A stretch of DNA of 64,000 nucleotides from Vibrio sp. DW001 (GTDB taxonomy: Bacteria > Pseudomonadota > Gammaproteobacteria > Enterobacterales > Vibrionaceae). The notes beneath the pieces were generated by a model. The model was not told the origin of the DNA. It ran no database searches and worked only from the letters and a program-made list of their open reading frames with translations. Below are positions 1 through 9,811 of this stretch, piece by piece (position 1 is the first letter of the stretch; each line of letters begins with the position of its first letter). Made by a program: the position numbers and the translations under genes. The DNA lies in assembly GCF_029016285.1 (NCBI RefSeq), contig NZ_CP091975.1, forward strand, positions 2,170,001 to 2,234,000, written 5' to 3'.

Positions 1-3000
1 TGGTTTCTCGCGGAGGAGATAAACACCAAATAGTCATAACCGTCGTTGGTACTAATGATGACCCTATACTATCCGTTACCCAAACCACCCCGACAACGGG
101 AACCCTCACTGACACCGATGTTGACGTTAAAGATACACATACTTTCTCTGTCGTCAGTTCAACAGGGCAATTTGGTTCGCTCTCTGTCGATCCGGATTCC
201 GGTACCTATGTGTACACGGCAAACTCTTCGGTAGCAGGGATGACTTATAACTCAGCTACACACACGTATCACGGAACCGATGTATTTGAAGTAAAGGTGG
301 CTGACAATCATGGTGGCGAATCATCGAAGTTCATTACTTTTGATACCAATGGTCATGTTTCCGTTGTCCCCGGACAACAACCAACGATTTCAACAACGGT
401 GCCTGTTAATCCGCTGATTACTACAACTCAACCAAGCTTACCTACTGGAACAAACACGCCACCAAACAATGGAGTTACAGTAGATTTAGCAACACCGAAT
501 GATACAGGTAAATCAGATACGGATAACGTCACCAAAGAGACAACGCCAACAATAACGGGACACACTGACATTCCCTATTCACTGGTCACTATTTACGATG
601 GTTCCACGCCAGTTGGACACGCAGTATCTGACACATCGGGTCAATACAGTGCAGTGGTCAGCAACTTAACGGATGGCGCTCATAATCTATCTGCCAAAGC
701 ATTGGCTCCTTCATCAGTGCAACCTGCAACATCGTCACTACTTTCTGTACATGTTGATACTGTGGTTGCGCCGCTTACCATTGGATTAACCCATGATACG
801 GGAAGTGATAACTCCGATTTAATCACCAGTGATGGTGCACTAACTATTGGCGGACAAGAAGCAGGCGCAACGGTTGAGTATTCCACTGACAACGGGCATA
901 CATGGACATCGAGCTTTACGCCACAACAAGGTTCAAATACCGTTAGTATGAGACAAACTGACACAGCAGGAAATGTGTCGACCAATACTTCACTGACTTT
1001 CACCCTCGACAATACAATTACCGCGCCGACTGTCTCATTGCGCAACGACACTGGGCCACACTCCGTCAACACCCCAGACTTAATCACTAAAGACTCTCAG
1101 CTTTCAATTCAAACGGAGGCGGGCGCAAAAGTAGAGTATTCAAATGATGGCGGACACACTTGGACTGCCGTATTTAACCCAGTAGAAGGTGTAAACAACC
1201 TGCAGGTAAGACAAACGGATATCGCAGGCAATTTATCTCCAGCGACTTACTTTAGTTTTACCTTAGATACGAGCCCTGGCACGGTGACTGTGAATCCGAT
1301 ATCGCAAGATAATGCGCTAAATGCTGCTGAGAATAATCAACCGCTAGTGATAACAGGAACAACCTCCAACATCGCCCCTGGTGATGTCGTGTATGTTGTC
1401 GTTGGTAATAATCATTTTTATGACGCGACCGTAAAATCGGATGGTTCATGGTCACTGACCCTTAGTGCATCTGTCCACCAAAACATCATGGCGTCCGATC
1501 TCGACTACCCAATACAAGTAGGAACCGTAGATACTGCTGGCAATTCAACGCCTCGTATTTCAACTCATTTATTGGTCGATACACAGAACCCTCTTCCACA
1601 TATAACCGTCGATTCAGTTACACAAGATAACGTGCTTAATGCCCTTGAATCGGGTCAAGGCATTCCGATAACAGGGACGGTGACTGGCGATTATCAGGTA
1701 GGAGATACAGTAAGCCTGAAAATAAACGGGGCGAATATTCTGTCTCTCACGGGCACTATTGACGTTAGCGGACACTTCTCAATTCCAGTTGATGGCAGAG
1801 TGTTGGAGCATGCTAATATTCATACTAGTTATGCAAGTGGTCAGGCTGCACCAATACACTCTATTGAAGCAACAATACAAACTACCGATGCGGTCGGAAA
1901 TGTGGGGAGTGCAACCACAGGTTCACAAGTTTTCACCGTTGATACGCAAATACATGTCGCTATTCAGACCGATCCAATTACCGCTGATAATGTAATTAAC
2001 GCTCAAGAATCCAATTCATCTGTTGATATCACAGGGGTTGTTTCTGGTGATTTTAATGTCGGTGACATTGTTACTTTGAACGTCAATGGGGCACAACATA
2101 CTGGCGCTGTAGACTCACAAGGACACTATTCCATTGCCGTTCCTGGTAGCGAGTTAACTGCAGATGCTGACCAAAAAATTGAAGCGTCAATCGCGGTAAC
2201 AGATAGCGCAGGTAACAGCGCTCACGCCACCACAGATGTTGTTTATCAAGTCGACACTCAGGTTAAACTCCCTACTATTACTTTTGAAAACGCAGGAGCT
2301 GACAACTTATACAGCAAAACTGAAATTGCTCACGGACACCCAAATACTATCACAGCAACAATTACGCCTCCTGGTGACGCAAAAATTGGCGAGCACCTTG
2401 TCGTTAATGGACAAGACCATGTATTAGATGCTCACAGCCTACAGCATGGGTTACAAATTGAAGTTCGTCCGGGTTCTCAAGTACAGGCGACCATGACTGA
2501 CGAACACGGAAATACCGCAGGTAACCAAGGTTTTGCTGCAAGTGCCATACCTGAGCCAATCGTGGTCAAGCCGCCATCAGGAAGTCATCAAGTGTTTGCC
2601 ACGCTTGGCATACCACCACAATTGCCGTCTTTAACACCAGTACCCACCACACAACACGGTTGGAGAATCCATCTACCGAATGGACAGTATGTGACCAGTC
2701 ATCATGGGCAATATGGAACACTAACCATTGACCCTCAAACCGGTGATTTACATTATCAAGAACAAGCAAATGTTCACACAGGGCCACATGGCAGTGCTTC
2801 TGGCATTGGTCAACATGAAGACAAGTTCGAAGTTGCCTTACAAGGTTCGAATCAAGATGAAGTTGTCGCGCATGTCAACATTCAGATACTGAGTCACGGC
2901 CCGGGGAATAGCGGCAAACTAAATATTGGTACCGAGGTGGTTGATATGACAATCACTCCTATCGCACATGCTTCACACCCAGCTCCACCGCCACCACCTC

Positions 3001-3377
3001 CGGTACTACATGACGAGCCAGACATGGCTTCCCAAGCGGACTTGACTACCACCCAAAGTGATGACAGTTATCTGGATTTAACCCAGCATGCTCACCAAGA
3101 ACCCGATCAAAAAACCAGCCACCATGGCGCTGCAGCTTATCTGGATGCTCTAGGTATTAAGCCCGATCCGACATCGACAACTGTTCACGATCAACCTGCG
3201 GACATGGACATCGTACTTGCACAAGTCGACCAACAAGATGCAACGACACATGACCAAGCGCACTTGGATATGTCAGATGCGCTTGAACACCATGATGCGA
3301 ACGTCAACCATAACCAAGATGATGAGCATCACCACCACGATATCGATGGGTTACCGGAGATAGATCCTAACTCATAA
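1..3377 (+). CDS. VCBS/Ig-like repeat giant adhesin, C-terminal part (5' end outside window)
   Basis: The reading frame is open from base 3, so the gene starts upstream and 1124 residues are visible. The first ~95 residues form a VCBS-type domain. Next come bacterial Ig-like modules: two copies of a module containing EYS-(T/N)D-(N/G)GHTW and ending in RQTD-AGN, then at least three of a module starting DN-(A/V)-(L/I)-NA-E. Another VCBS-like domain lies at about residues 850-965. The last ~150 residues are rich in His, Asp and Gln, end in HHHHDIDGLPEIDPNS, and show none of the glycine-rich RTX nonapeptides usual in type I substrates. Such proteins are surface adhesins or biofilm matrix proteins exported by type I secretion. 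The convergent T1SS operon immediately downstream is the likely exporter (inference). The family is clear; the ligand is unknown. Confidence 0.88.
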   Translation, partial: VSRGGDKHQIVITVVGTNDDPILSVTQTTPTTGTLTDTDVDVKDTHTFSVVSSTGQFGSLSVDPDSGTYVYTANSSVAGMTYNSATHTYHGTDVFEVKVADNHGGESSKFITFDTNGHVSVVPGQQPTISTTVPVNPLITTTQPSLPTGTNTPPNNGVTVDLATPNDTGKSDTDNVTKETTPTITGHTDIPYSLVTIYDGSTPVGHAVSDTSGQYSAVVSNLTDGAHNLSAKALAPSSVQPATSSLLSVHVDTVVAPLTIGLTHDTGSDNSDLITSDGALTIGGQEAGATVEYSTDNGHTWTSSFTPQQGSNTVSMRQTDTAGNVSTNTSLTFTLDNTITAPTVSLRNDTGPHSVNTPDLITKDSQLSIQTEAGAKVEYSNDGGHTWTAVFNPVEGVNNLQVRQTDIAGNLSPATYFSFTLDTSPGTVTVNPISQDNALNAAENNQPLVITGTTSNIAPGDVVYVVVGNNHFYDATVKSDGSWSLTLSASVHQNIMASDLDYPIQVGTVDTAGNSTPRISTHLLVDTQNPLPHITVDSVTQDNVLNALESGQGIPITGTVTGDYQVGDTVSLKINGANILSLTGTIDVSGHFSIPVDGRVLEHANIHTSYASGQAAPIHSIEATIQTTDAVGNVGSATTGSQVFTVDTQIHVAIQTDPITADNVINAQESNSSVDITGVVSGDFNVGDIVTLNVNGAQHTGAVDSQGHYSIAVPGSELTADADQKIEASIAVTDSAGNSAHATTDVVYQVDTQVKLPTITFENAGADNLYSKTEIAHGHPNTITATITPPGDAKIGEHLVVNGQDHVLDAHSLQHGLQIEVRPGSQVQATMTDEHGNTAGNQGFAASAIPEPIVVKPPSGSHQVFATLGIPPQLPSLTPVPTTQHGWRIHLPNGQYVTSHHGQYGTLTIDPQTGDLHYQEQANVHTGPHGSASGIGQHEDKFEVALQGSNQDEVVAHVNIQILSHGPGNSGKLNIGTEVVDMTITPIAHASHPAPPPPPPVLHDEPDMASQADLTTTQSDDSYLDLTQHAHQEPDQKTSHHGAAAYLDALGIKPDPTSTTVHDQPADMDIVLAQVDQQDATTHDQAHLDMSDALEHHDANVNHNQDDEHHHHDIDGLPEIDPNS

Positions 3378-3477
3378 CTAAAAATATCAAGTACTTATTA
3401 CCTAACGCTTAGTGCTTGCAACTTACCGCTTAAACTCTAATCAAAAACAACATACAAAACAGAGAATATAAAAACCA

Positions 3478-3506
3478 AAAAGGGAACACATGATGTGCTC
3501 CCTTTT
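3478..3506. terminator. Bidirectional hairpin terminator between adhesin and T1SS operon
   Basis: AAAAGGGAACACA and TGTGCTCCCTTTT form a 13-bp stem with one mismatch around a 3-base loop. A-rich and T-rich flanks would give a U-tract on both strands. It lies between two convergent genes. Confidence 0.8.
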
Positions 3507-3557
3507 ATACTTTTCTACTTTCTTATTCGTTGACTATCCAGCTACTCTTTATAGGGA

Positions 3558-4871
3558 TTACCTCTCACCAAACGCGACACTCACGTTCGTGTAAATCGGT
3601 TTCCATAGATACTGGAATACAGATTTCTCACCAGTGGTGATATCTACCTCGCCCGTCATACCTGGCAAGATAGAAAAGCTCTCCGGATTATCACGGAAAT
3701 ATGGGACATCCACCGAGACGACTACTTCATAATAGATTTCACCGCGTTCACTTTGACTTGTGGTTGGCGAAATACTCTCTACCGCTCCTTTTAATGCCCC
3801 AAAGCGGCTGTAATCAAACGCATCAATCTTGATTCGAGTCGGCTGCCCTACACTCACAAAACCAATATCTCTTGGCGACAAACGGGCTTTAAAGTCAGCT
3901 TTACCACCAACAGGGACGATCTCTACCACGGTCCCACCCGGCTGAATAACACCACCGTTTCGTGTGCTTGGCAGGCTTTGCACCAAACCTTGTAGCGGCG
4001 ACACCAACATGGTGTTGGTCAATTTTGCTTGGCTTGAGCGTACTCTCGCGTTCAGGGCTGATAAGTCAGATACGGCTTTAGAACGATCATCGCTCACTTT
4101 AGCTTTCGCCTCCGCAAGAAGCTGTATGATTTTTTGATCATTACTGTCAGCTTGTCTAATCAATACCGACTTCTTACCACGAGCTTCTTCAATTTTTTGC
4201 TCGATACTTGCCAACTTCTGGCGCATTTCAAGCACCCGTAACCGTGAAATATTACCCGTTTTGTAGCCCTTTTCTAATATATTCAACTCTTGCTTAGTCG
4301 CATTCAACTCTTTCTCATAACTCGGCAAGGTCTTTTCTACGCTACGAAGCTGCTCTGCAATTTCCTCGCTCTCTTTCTCAAGCACCACTCGCTTTTGGAA
4401 ATAGAGTGCTTTTTGCGCATTCAACTGCGCCTTTTGTTGGCTAACAATCTCTGGGTAATCTACTTCAAACTCCGCAAGGTTGGGCTCTCGTTGCTCAAGC
4501 AAAGCATTCATGCGTTCAACACTGGCTAGAAGCGTCACTTGTTGAGATTTGAGTTCTTCAAGAGCGGTACGTTGAAAGGTCGCATCAAACTCAACAAGAG
4601 GCTGACCTTTCTCAACCAATTGACCTTCTTTCACTAAGATTTGTTTTAACTTGCCACCGATTGCACTTTGTAATACTTGCTTCTCGCCTTCAGGAATCAC
4701 AGCTCCTTTGGCTTTGGCAATTTCATCAACTTGAGTGACCATAGACCAAGTAGCAAAAGCAATAACACATAAGGCAACCGACCACGTCGCCAAAGTCAAA
4801 GTACGAGCCGTATTTTGCGATTCAACAAGTTCACCGTAGCGCTTGCCCTGTTCAATAGGTTGTTTAGCCAT
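3558..4871 (-). CDS. HlyD-family membrane fusion protein (type I secretion adaptor)
   Basis: This is the periplasmic adaptor linking an inner-membrane ABC exporter to a TolC-type outer-membrane channel. The 437-residue protein has a short cytoplasmic N-terminus, one membrane segment at about residues 25-45 (LATWSVALCVIAFATWS), a lipoyl half ending VEKGQPLVEFD, a long coiled-coil region at about 95-270 rich in Glu, Lys, Gln and Leu, the second lipoyl half (LVSPLQGLVQ) and a C-terminal beta domain with LPGMTGEVDI. Translation most likely starts at the ATG at 4871, preceded by AAGGAG at ideal spacing; an upstream ATG at 4916 lacks such a site. The start overlaps the upstream ABC gene by 8 bases, so they are co-transcribed. 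No outer-membrane partner is encoded in this window. Confidence 0.9.
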   Translation of the reverse strand: MAKQPIEQGKRYGELVESQNTARTLTLATWSVALCVIAFATWSMVTQVDEIAKAKGAVIPEGEKQVLQSAIGGKLKQILVKEGQLVEKGQPLVEFDATFQRTALEELKSQQVTLLASVERMNALLEQREPNLAEFEVDYPEIVSQQKAQLNAQKALYFQKRVVLEKESEEIAEQLRSVEKTLPSYEKELNATKQELNILEKGYKTGNISRLRVLEMRQKLASIEQKIEEARGKKSVLIRQADSNDQKIIQLLAEAKAKVSDDRSKAVSDLSALNARVRSSQAKLTNTMLVSPLQGLVQSLPSTRNGGVIQPGGTVVEIVPVGGKADFKARLSPRDIGFVSVGQPTRIKIDAFDYSRFGALKGAVESISPTTSQSERGEIYYEVVVSVDVPYFRDNPESFSILPGMTGEVDITTGEKSVFQYLWKPIYTNVSVAFGER

Positions 4872-7095
4872 TAGCGACTCCTTGCTTAGACTGTGATTGT
4901 TCCTGAGAAGCAGCATGCTGTTGAGCTAACGGGTCTTGAATAGATGACTGCTGAACTTGAGTTTTTTCTTGGGGCTCCTGTGATTCTTGAGGCTTTTGTG
5001 GTTCTTGCGGCGGCTCTGGTTCTAAAGGCCCAGCATAAACGACTGCACCTTCATTTAGAACCACCACTTTATCGGCAAGTTTGATTAAATCCGGATCGTG
5101 TGAGGTGTAGACCACCGTTGCCTTTCCTTTTTTCGATAGCACAAACTCACCAAAGATACGCTTGGCGTTTGGATGTGAGTCTGGCACTGGATTATCCATT
5201 AAGAACATTGGGTAATCATAAACCAGAGCTTTTGCATCAATGAGGATCTGCGCAACGCTACCTGACAACATATCAAAAATGCTATCCGGTTGGATGCTAC
5301 TAATGGAAGTATCTAACCCATTTGGTAGTGTGTTGAACCAGCGTTTCCCTCCAACCATATCAATTGCAGAAATCATTCTCTGTTCTTCGACTTTATGCCC
5401 GTCGTTTAGCCACTCTCGTATACTCAACGTCAATAAATCCGGATAAGCAGCTCGAATCAAACACCAGTGGCGGTAAAGTTGCGGGTCGTATTGAACAAGG
5501 TTAACGCCATCAAGCTCAACCATACCATTTTGAATAGGCTGTAAGCCTGACAACACTTCAATCAACGTAGACTTACCACTACCAGAAGGCCCGGTAATAG
5601 CAACAACCTCTCCCGCTTCGATCTCAAAGCTCACTCCGTTCAATGCCGGGCGACTTTGCTTGGGATAACGCAAAGTTACTTGCTCTAACTTCAAACTAGG
5701 CGCTACCGATGACAACGGGTGATGCTGATAGCTAAATTCTCGCTCAGAAGGTTGAGAAAGGATACGGTTCACCTGTAGTTTGGATTGATTAAAGCTATTA
5801 AAGCGCATCGCACTGTTCGCCAACATTTGAGCCGGACCTGTCACTTTGGATATCAACATCATGGACGCGATAAGACCACCGGGAGTCATAACTTGTTCGA
5901 AAATCAGCCCTATCCCTAATCCCATCACCGCTAAGGTTGAACCCACACCAATAAAATAATAAATGGAGGTGTATCGGCTCTGTAAAACCGACTGGTTAAA
6001 CGTCACCGTTGACGCGAGGAGGTTAGCTTTTTTGAAACGTTGAATCCAATGTTGAGAAAAACCAGCACTGCGGATAAAGGCGAGTTTGGATGACAGCTCA
6101 TTAGTCATGTTTTGACGATTAGTACCCGCGACTGTCGATTGCATTGAACGCTTGCTGCTTGAACGTATCGACCGTTTTGCCAATAAGTAATAAAGAATCA
6201 AAGATATGATGGGTACTAAAACTAACCAACCTCCTAAAATGCCAATCGCTAACACAAAAATAAGAATGAATGGCAGGTCAAAAAGAGCATTGCCTAGTGG
6301 ACCAGATAACACACCCGAAATACGCTCTGACAACATCACCTGATTCTGTTGACTAGAAGATGCCGTTTGCTGATTTTGAGCGTAGCTATTTCGAAGCAAA
6401 CGTTGCACTAAGGATTGGGATATCTCACGACTCACTCGGTTCGAAACTGAAGCAAACACTCGGCTGCGCAATGTTCTTAGCCAACCCATCATCACAAACA
6501 ACAAAGACGCGCCAATGGCGATACCTTGCAACTCATGCGCCGCGTCACCGCCAATCACGTGGTCATAAATCGACATAGTGATAAATGGAACAGTTAATGC
6601 AAACAAGTTGGTGACAAAACTGACCAGCAGTAACTTAGGAATGATTGGGCGAAACGCATGTAACCTTTCGCCAACCCAATCAGGAGACCCCTTTTCTAAT
6701 GGCGGACCTTCTACAACGATACAAAACTGGGGGGAATTCGTAATATCGTCAGTGGAGTCCGAAGCAATAAACTGTTTTGATTCAAAATGACCTAAGACCA
6801 ACTCATTCTCACTCAGTACCAATAACAATAATTTGTGGTCACCGACTTCGTCTAAGTCGGCAACTAGGCGGTATGGCAGTGCTAACCTATCGAACAAGGC
6901 AAACATATCGTCAATCGATTCTATGCCATTTTCATCGACCCATTGATGTGCAAACAATTGGATATTTGCGTTCACTTCCAATTGCTTAAGAACAGAAAGG
7001 CTCTCGGTTTCTAAATGGTTCATCATCTCTTGTCGCCCGCTCGTATCTGGGCGGTTGCTCGTATTTGAACGGTTGTTAGCATCTAAACTATTCAT
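4864..7095 (-). CDS. Type I secretion ABC protein with C39-like N-domain and partly degenerate ATPase
   Basis: This 743-residue protein has an N-terminal ~130-residue region resembling the inactive peptidase-like domain of LapB/HlyB exporters, five to six membrane helices (about 150-430) and a nucleotide-binding domain (about 470-690). The P-loop GPSGSGKST is intact and a His is present in the H-loop (TSHD). The signature reads LSGSV instead of LSGGQ, and the residue after the Walker B Asp is Asn (FLMDNP) where the catalytic Glu should be. The tail after residue ~690 is Pro/Glu/Gln repetitive (PQEPQKPQESQEPQEK). The start codon overlaps the upstream ABC stop as ATGA, with AGGAGG seven bases before it. 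It probably forms a heterodimer with the 7092-8768 product to export the convergent adhesin (inference). Confidence 0.85.
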   Translation of the reverse strand: MNSLDANNRSNTSNRPDTSGRQEMMNHLETESLSVLKQLEVNANIQLFAHQWVDENGIESIDDMFALFDRLALPYRLVADLDEVGDHKLLLLVLSENELVLGHFESKQFIASDSTDDITNSPQFCIVVEGPPLEKGSPDWVGERLHAFRPIIPKLLLVSFVTNLFALTVPFITMSIYDHVIGGDAAHELQGIAIGASLLFVMMGWLRTLRSRVFASVSNRVSREISQSLVQRLLRNSYAQNQQTASSSQQNQVMLSERISGVLSGPLGNALFDLPFILIFVLAIGILGGWLVLVPIISLILYYLLAKRSIRSSSKRSMQSTVAGTNRQNMTNELSSKLAFIRSAGFSQHWIQRFKKANLLASTVTFNQSVLQSRYTSIYYFIGVGSTLAVMGLGIGLIFEQVMTPGGLIASMMLISKVTGPAQMLANSAMRFNSFNQSKLQVNRILSQPSEREFSYQHHPLSSVAPSLKLEQVTLRYPKQSRPALNGVSFEIEAGEVVAITGPSGSGKSTLIEVLSGLQPIQNGMVELDGVNLVQYDPQLYRHWCLIRAAYPDLLTLSIREWLNDGHKVEEQRMISAIDMVGGKRWFNTLPNGLDTSISSIQPDSIFDMLSGSVAQILIDAKALVYDYPMFLMDNPVPDSHPNAKRIFGEFVLSKKGKATVVYTSHDPDLIKLADKVVVLNEGAVVYAGPLEPEPPQEPQKPQESQEPQEKTQVQQSSIQDPLAQQHAASQEQSQSKQGVANG

Positions 7096-8768
7096 ACTAC
7101 GGCCTCCTGATTACTTTCACTTTTGACCGTAATGGCTCGACTTTCCACTGTAATGATTCGGTTAGCTAACTCGCGAAGTTTCGAATAGTAACTGACCATC
7201 AGTATGGTTCGTCCTGCCGAGACTTCTTGCTCCAACACCTTAACTAGGTTCCCGAGGGCATCTAAATCTAACGAAGAGTCAGGCCTTTCTAGCATAATGA
7301 CGGGCTTGTCACTTGCTAGCTGAGTCGCGATATTGAGCATTTTCACATTCCCCATACTCAATAAAGAAGCACTCGTATGGCCAATTTGAGTTTCTAACCC
7401 ATCCGGTAAACGGGTAATTTCTTTGGTTAAACCAAGACGCTTTGCATAGTCATTGGCGCTTTGTGTCCTCTCGGGATCAAAGCCACACAAGTTGTCGAGT
7501 ATAGTGCCCGACACCAATTGTCCTTTAACGCCACAATAGGCTGCAATGTTGGTTACGGATGCAATTGAAACGGATTCCCCGTTAATGAAGCACTCACCCG
7601 CAGTCAGATCATCAATACCTGCAATCGATGATAGTAGATGGCTGTTAATATGACGGTCTTCACTTTCCAGAAGAACCAGCTCGCCTTTATTCAACATCAA
7701 GTCCACTTGTCCTAGTGCACTGTACCTTTCAACCGTTGCTTGTTTAATCTCCAAAGTTTCAAAATCGGTAAGCGTTGCTTGAAGTTGATCAGGAGTGGTA
7801 TGGGTAAAAGTCGATGGCTTGGAGACAGGATGTACAGTAACCGACTTGTCACTCAACTTTTCTATTGCTTGATTAGCACTGTGTATTGAATTGAGCTTAA
7901 TTCGGACGCCAACCAGAGCACTTAACGGTGCAACGGCCCTACCCGATAAAATGGAACATGCCGCCAGTCCACCTGTGGTCAACTGGCCATCCAACACCCA
8001 TAAACTGCCGGTAATCACGAGCAACACTGAAGTCGCTAAGGCAGCAAGCTGAATACATTCTTGTGCGAACGCATTCTGTTCTTCTTCTCTTGCTTTGGAT
8101 TGAGAACGAACATTGTTGAGGAACTTAAACTGATTAAAGATTCGAGACTCGACGGCCTGTCGCTTGATTCCTTGAACTGTTTGGCTCAGCAAAATCAAAA
8201 ACGCTTTTCGCTCCTGCTCATCTTGAGACGCTTCTTCACTTAGGCTTTTAACGCGAATAGAAGATAGCCAAACAATACCGAGTGTAATTAGCCAAACTAC
8301 CAAAGGTATCGCTACCAGCTCACCGCCGATGTAAGCCACCAAACCTAAAAAGATCAATGCAAAAGGTAGATCAATAAAACCAGCGATAATACCACCTGAA
8401 TACCAATCTTTGACTTTTGATACGGAGCCGAGCCCCTCTTCTACACCACCAATACCCAGATGGCGAATATGGTTTGATGAAGCGGTGGTTACCCTTTCAA
8501 CCAAGGTTTGATACGTCGCTTTTTCTGTATTACTGGCAGCAGCAGAAAGAAGCCAAGTTCGTACAAACCTAATGAGTGCTTCCATTGCAACAGCCAGAGT
8601 CGCACCCGCTAAAAGTAGAGTCGCGGTTCCATAACTTTGGTTAGGTAAAATACGGTCATAGATTTGAAGTACCGTTAGAGGAACGGCGAGAGAGAGTAAA
8701 TTGATGAGCAAAGAAGGCAGTAGAACTTGTCCTACTACCCCTTTGTTTTTTACTGAACTGACGGGCAT
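7092..8768 (-). CDS. Type I secretion ABC protein with strongly degenerate ATPase domain
   Basis: First gene of the exporter operon, 558 residues. Membrane helices start almost at the N-terminus (no C39-like domain) and span about residues 15-290. A nucleotide-binding-like domain follows, but its P-loop position reads ELVLLESEDRHINSH with no GxxGxGK(S/T). The signature position reads LLSMGN, the Walker B region reads VIMLERPDSSLD (DE replaced by ER), and the H-loop His is replaced by Tyr (MVSYYS). The D-loop SSLD is kept, which supports the alignment. ATG at 8768 is chosen because AAGG lies seven bases upstream; a TTG two codons earlier is possible. The protein looks like a non-hydrolytic partner in a heterodimer. 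The fold is secure, the mechanism open. Confidence 0.82.
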   Translation of the reverse strand: MPVSSVKNKGVVGQVLLPSLLINLLSLAVPLTVLQIYDRILPNQSYGTATLLLAGATLAVAMEALIRFVRTWLLSAAASNTEKATYQTLVERVTTASSNHIRHLGIGGVEEGLGSVSKVKDWYSGGIIAGFIDLPFALIFLGLVAYIGGELVAIPLVVWLITLGIVWLSSIRVKSLSEEASQDEQERKAFLILLSQTVQGIKRQAVESRIFNQFKFLNNVRSQSKAREEEQNAFAQECIQLAALATSVLLVITGSLWVLDGQLTTGGLAACSILSGRAVAPLSALVGVRIKLNSIHSANQAIEKLSDKSVTVHPVSKPSTFTHTTPDQLQATLTDFETLEIKQATVERYSALGQVDLMLNKGELVLLESEDRHINSHLLSSIAGIDDLTAGECFINGESVSIASVTNIAAYCGVKGQLVSGTILDNLCGFDPERTQSANDYAKRLGLTKEITRLPDGLETQIGHTSASLLSMGNVKMLNIATQLASDKPVIMLERPDSSLDLDALGNLVKVLEQEVSAGRTILMVSYYSKLRELANRIITVESRAITVKSESNQEAVV

Positions 8769-9811
8769 ACACAATCCTTATCCATACTTATAAAATAAGA
8801 TTGGTACATAAACCTAAGTATTGCAAGGTAACGAACTGATTTCACGTATTTTTTAATCCTCCAGTAAATCAATATTCGGATTGTTGTCTGGATTTAATAT
8901 TTAGCTAGAAAAAGGTACTGTCAACTTAACTAAATTGAGTCGTAGTATCCCAGTAGATGATCTCTTAACTACCTGTAATATCACTCCATGTGGCAAAGGC
9001 ACCAATACTGCTACTTTTGTAAAACTCGACACTACACAAGTGCCTTTGTAAATTGAAGACGTTATACATTAAAGAGATAATACTGAGGAAGCGCTGTACG
9101 TGTGACCTACTTTAAAATCTGAATAGCCACCACATCACTAGACGCTAGTTAGCCTTCTTAATAGCTGGACAGTGTCCACGTGACAATGTCCATATTTTAA
9201 GAACTCGTAATACAAAAAATCTGACTTTACGATCACTTAGTTACACTCGGTTCTAAAAATAACGACAATGTCGTCCTAAGTAGAAATACTATGCGATTTC
9301 GCGAAACGGTACATCAAATTAGCAAACTTAATTTATATATTGGAAGGTTGGTTGACTTAAATCAGATATGAGTGTGTAACAAACTATGGGGCACAAATGA
9401 GTTAGCTTACAATTTCACATAACCACACTTCTGGACAAAATCCACCTCTTAAATGGTTTTCGAATATCAATGCATAAACAGCTACCCTTTCTCACTACAA
9501 CCGTATTTCTACGTGCTGGAAAAACGGAATAAAGCGTAACGAAGCCCCAAGGGAGGCAGTTTTCTTATCTTTACAATTCTGTCAGCTCGTGACGTATTGG
9601 AGTTAATCAATTCAAGGTAATCCACAAAACATTGCCGTAAATGACCAATAATCGTTTACACAATTAGAATGTCAGTACTGTCATTAGCTTTGTTTAACCT
9701 AGGTATAAAGTAAGGAACAACTCTATTTAATAATAGACACCTTTAATTACTAAACCTCAGGTTAGAAAACCTATTGTTTGTAACACCACTTAATTTTGAA
9801 CCACACAGCCA
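8769..9811. other. 1-kb AT-rich intergenic region upstream of the T1SS operon
   Basis: I find no convincing coding frame on either strand and no recognisable mobile-element remnant. It must hold the promoter of the exporter operon and the 3' end of the argR transcript. The only structure I can support is the cluster of three short palindromes listed separately. The length is unusual for this gene-dense window, so an unrecognised small RNA is possible. Confidence 0.5.
9166..9273. promoter_or_regulatory. Cluster of three GACA-N-TGTC palindromes
   Basis: TGGACAGTGTCCA (9166-9178), GACAATGTC (9182-9190) and CGACAATGTCG (9263-9273) share the same core with a single central base. The first two centres are 14 bases apart and the third is 82 bases further on. 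Three copies of one core within 108 bases of a non-coding region suggest operator sites for a dimeric regulator. No matching regulator is identified. Confidence 0.4.

Noticed and set aside
680-1087. 135-codon open frame antisense to the adhesin
   Set aside because: Shadow frame caused by repetitive coding sequence on the plus strand; no start signals.
1-3377. DNA repeats in the adhesin as a CRISPR or satellite array
   Set aside because: The repeats are long, diverged and in frame, encoding Ig-like modules; no CRISPR array with regular short repeats and spacers was seen anywhere.
8769-9811. A hidden gene or transposon remnant in the 1-kb gap
   Set aside because: All frames are densely interrupted and no protein motif could be read on either strand.
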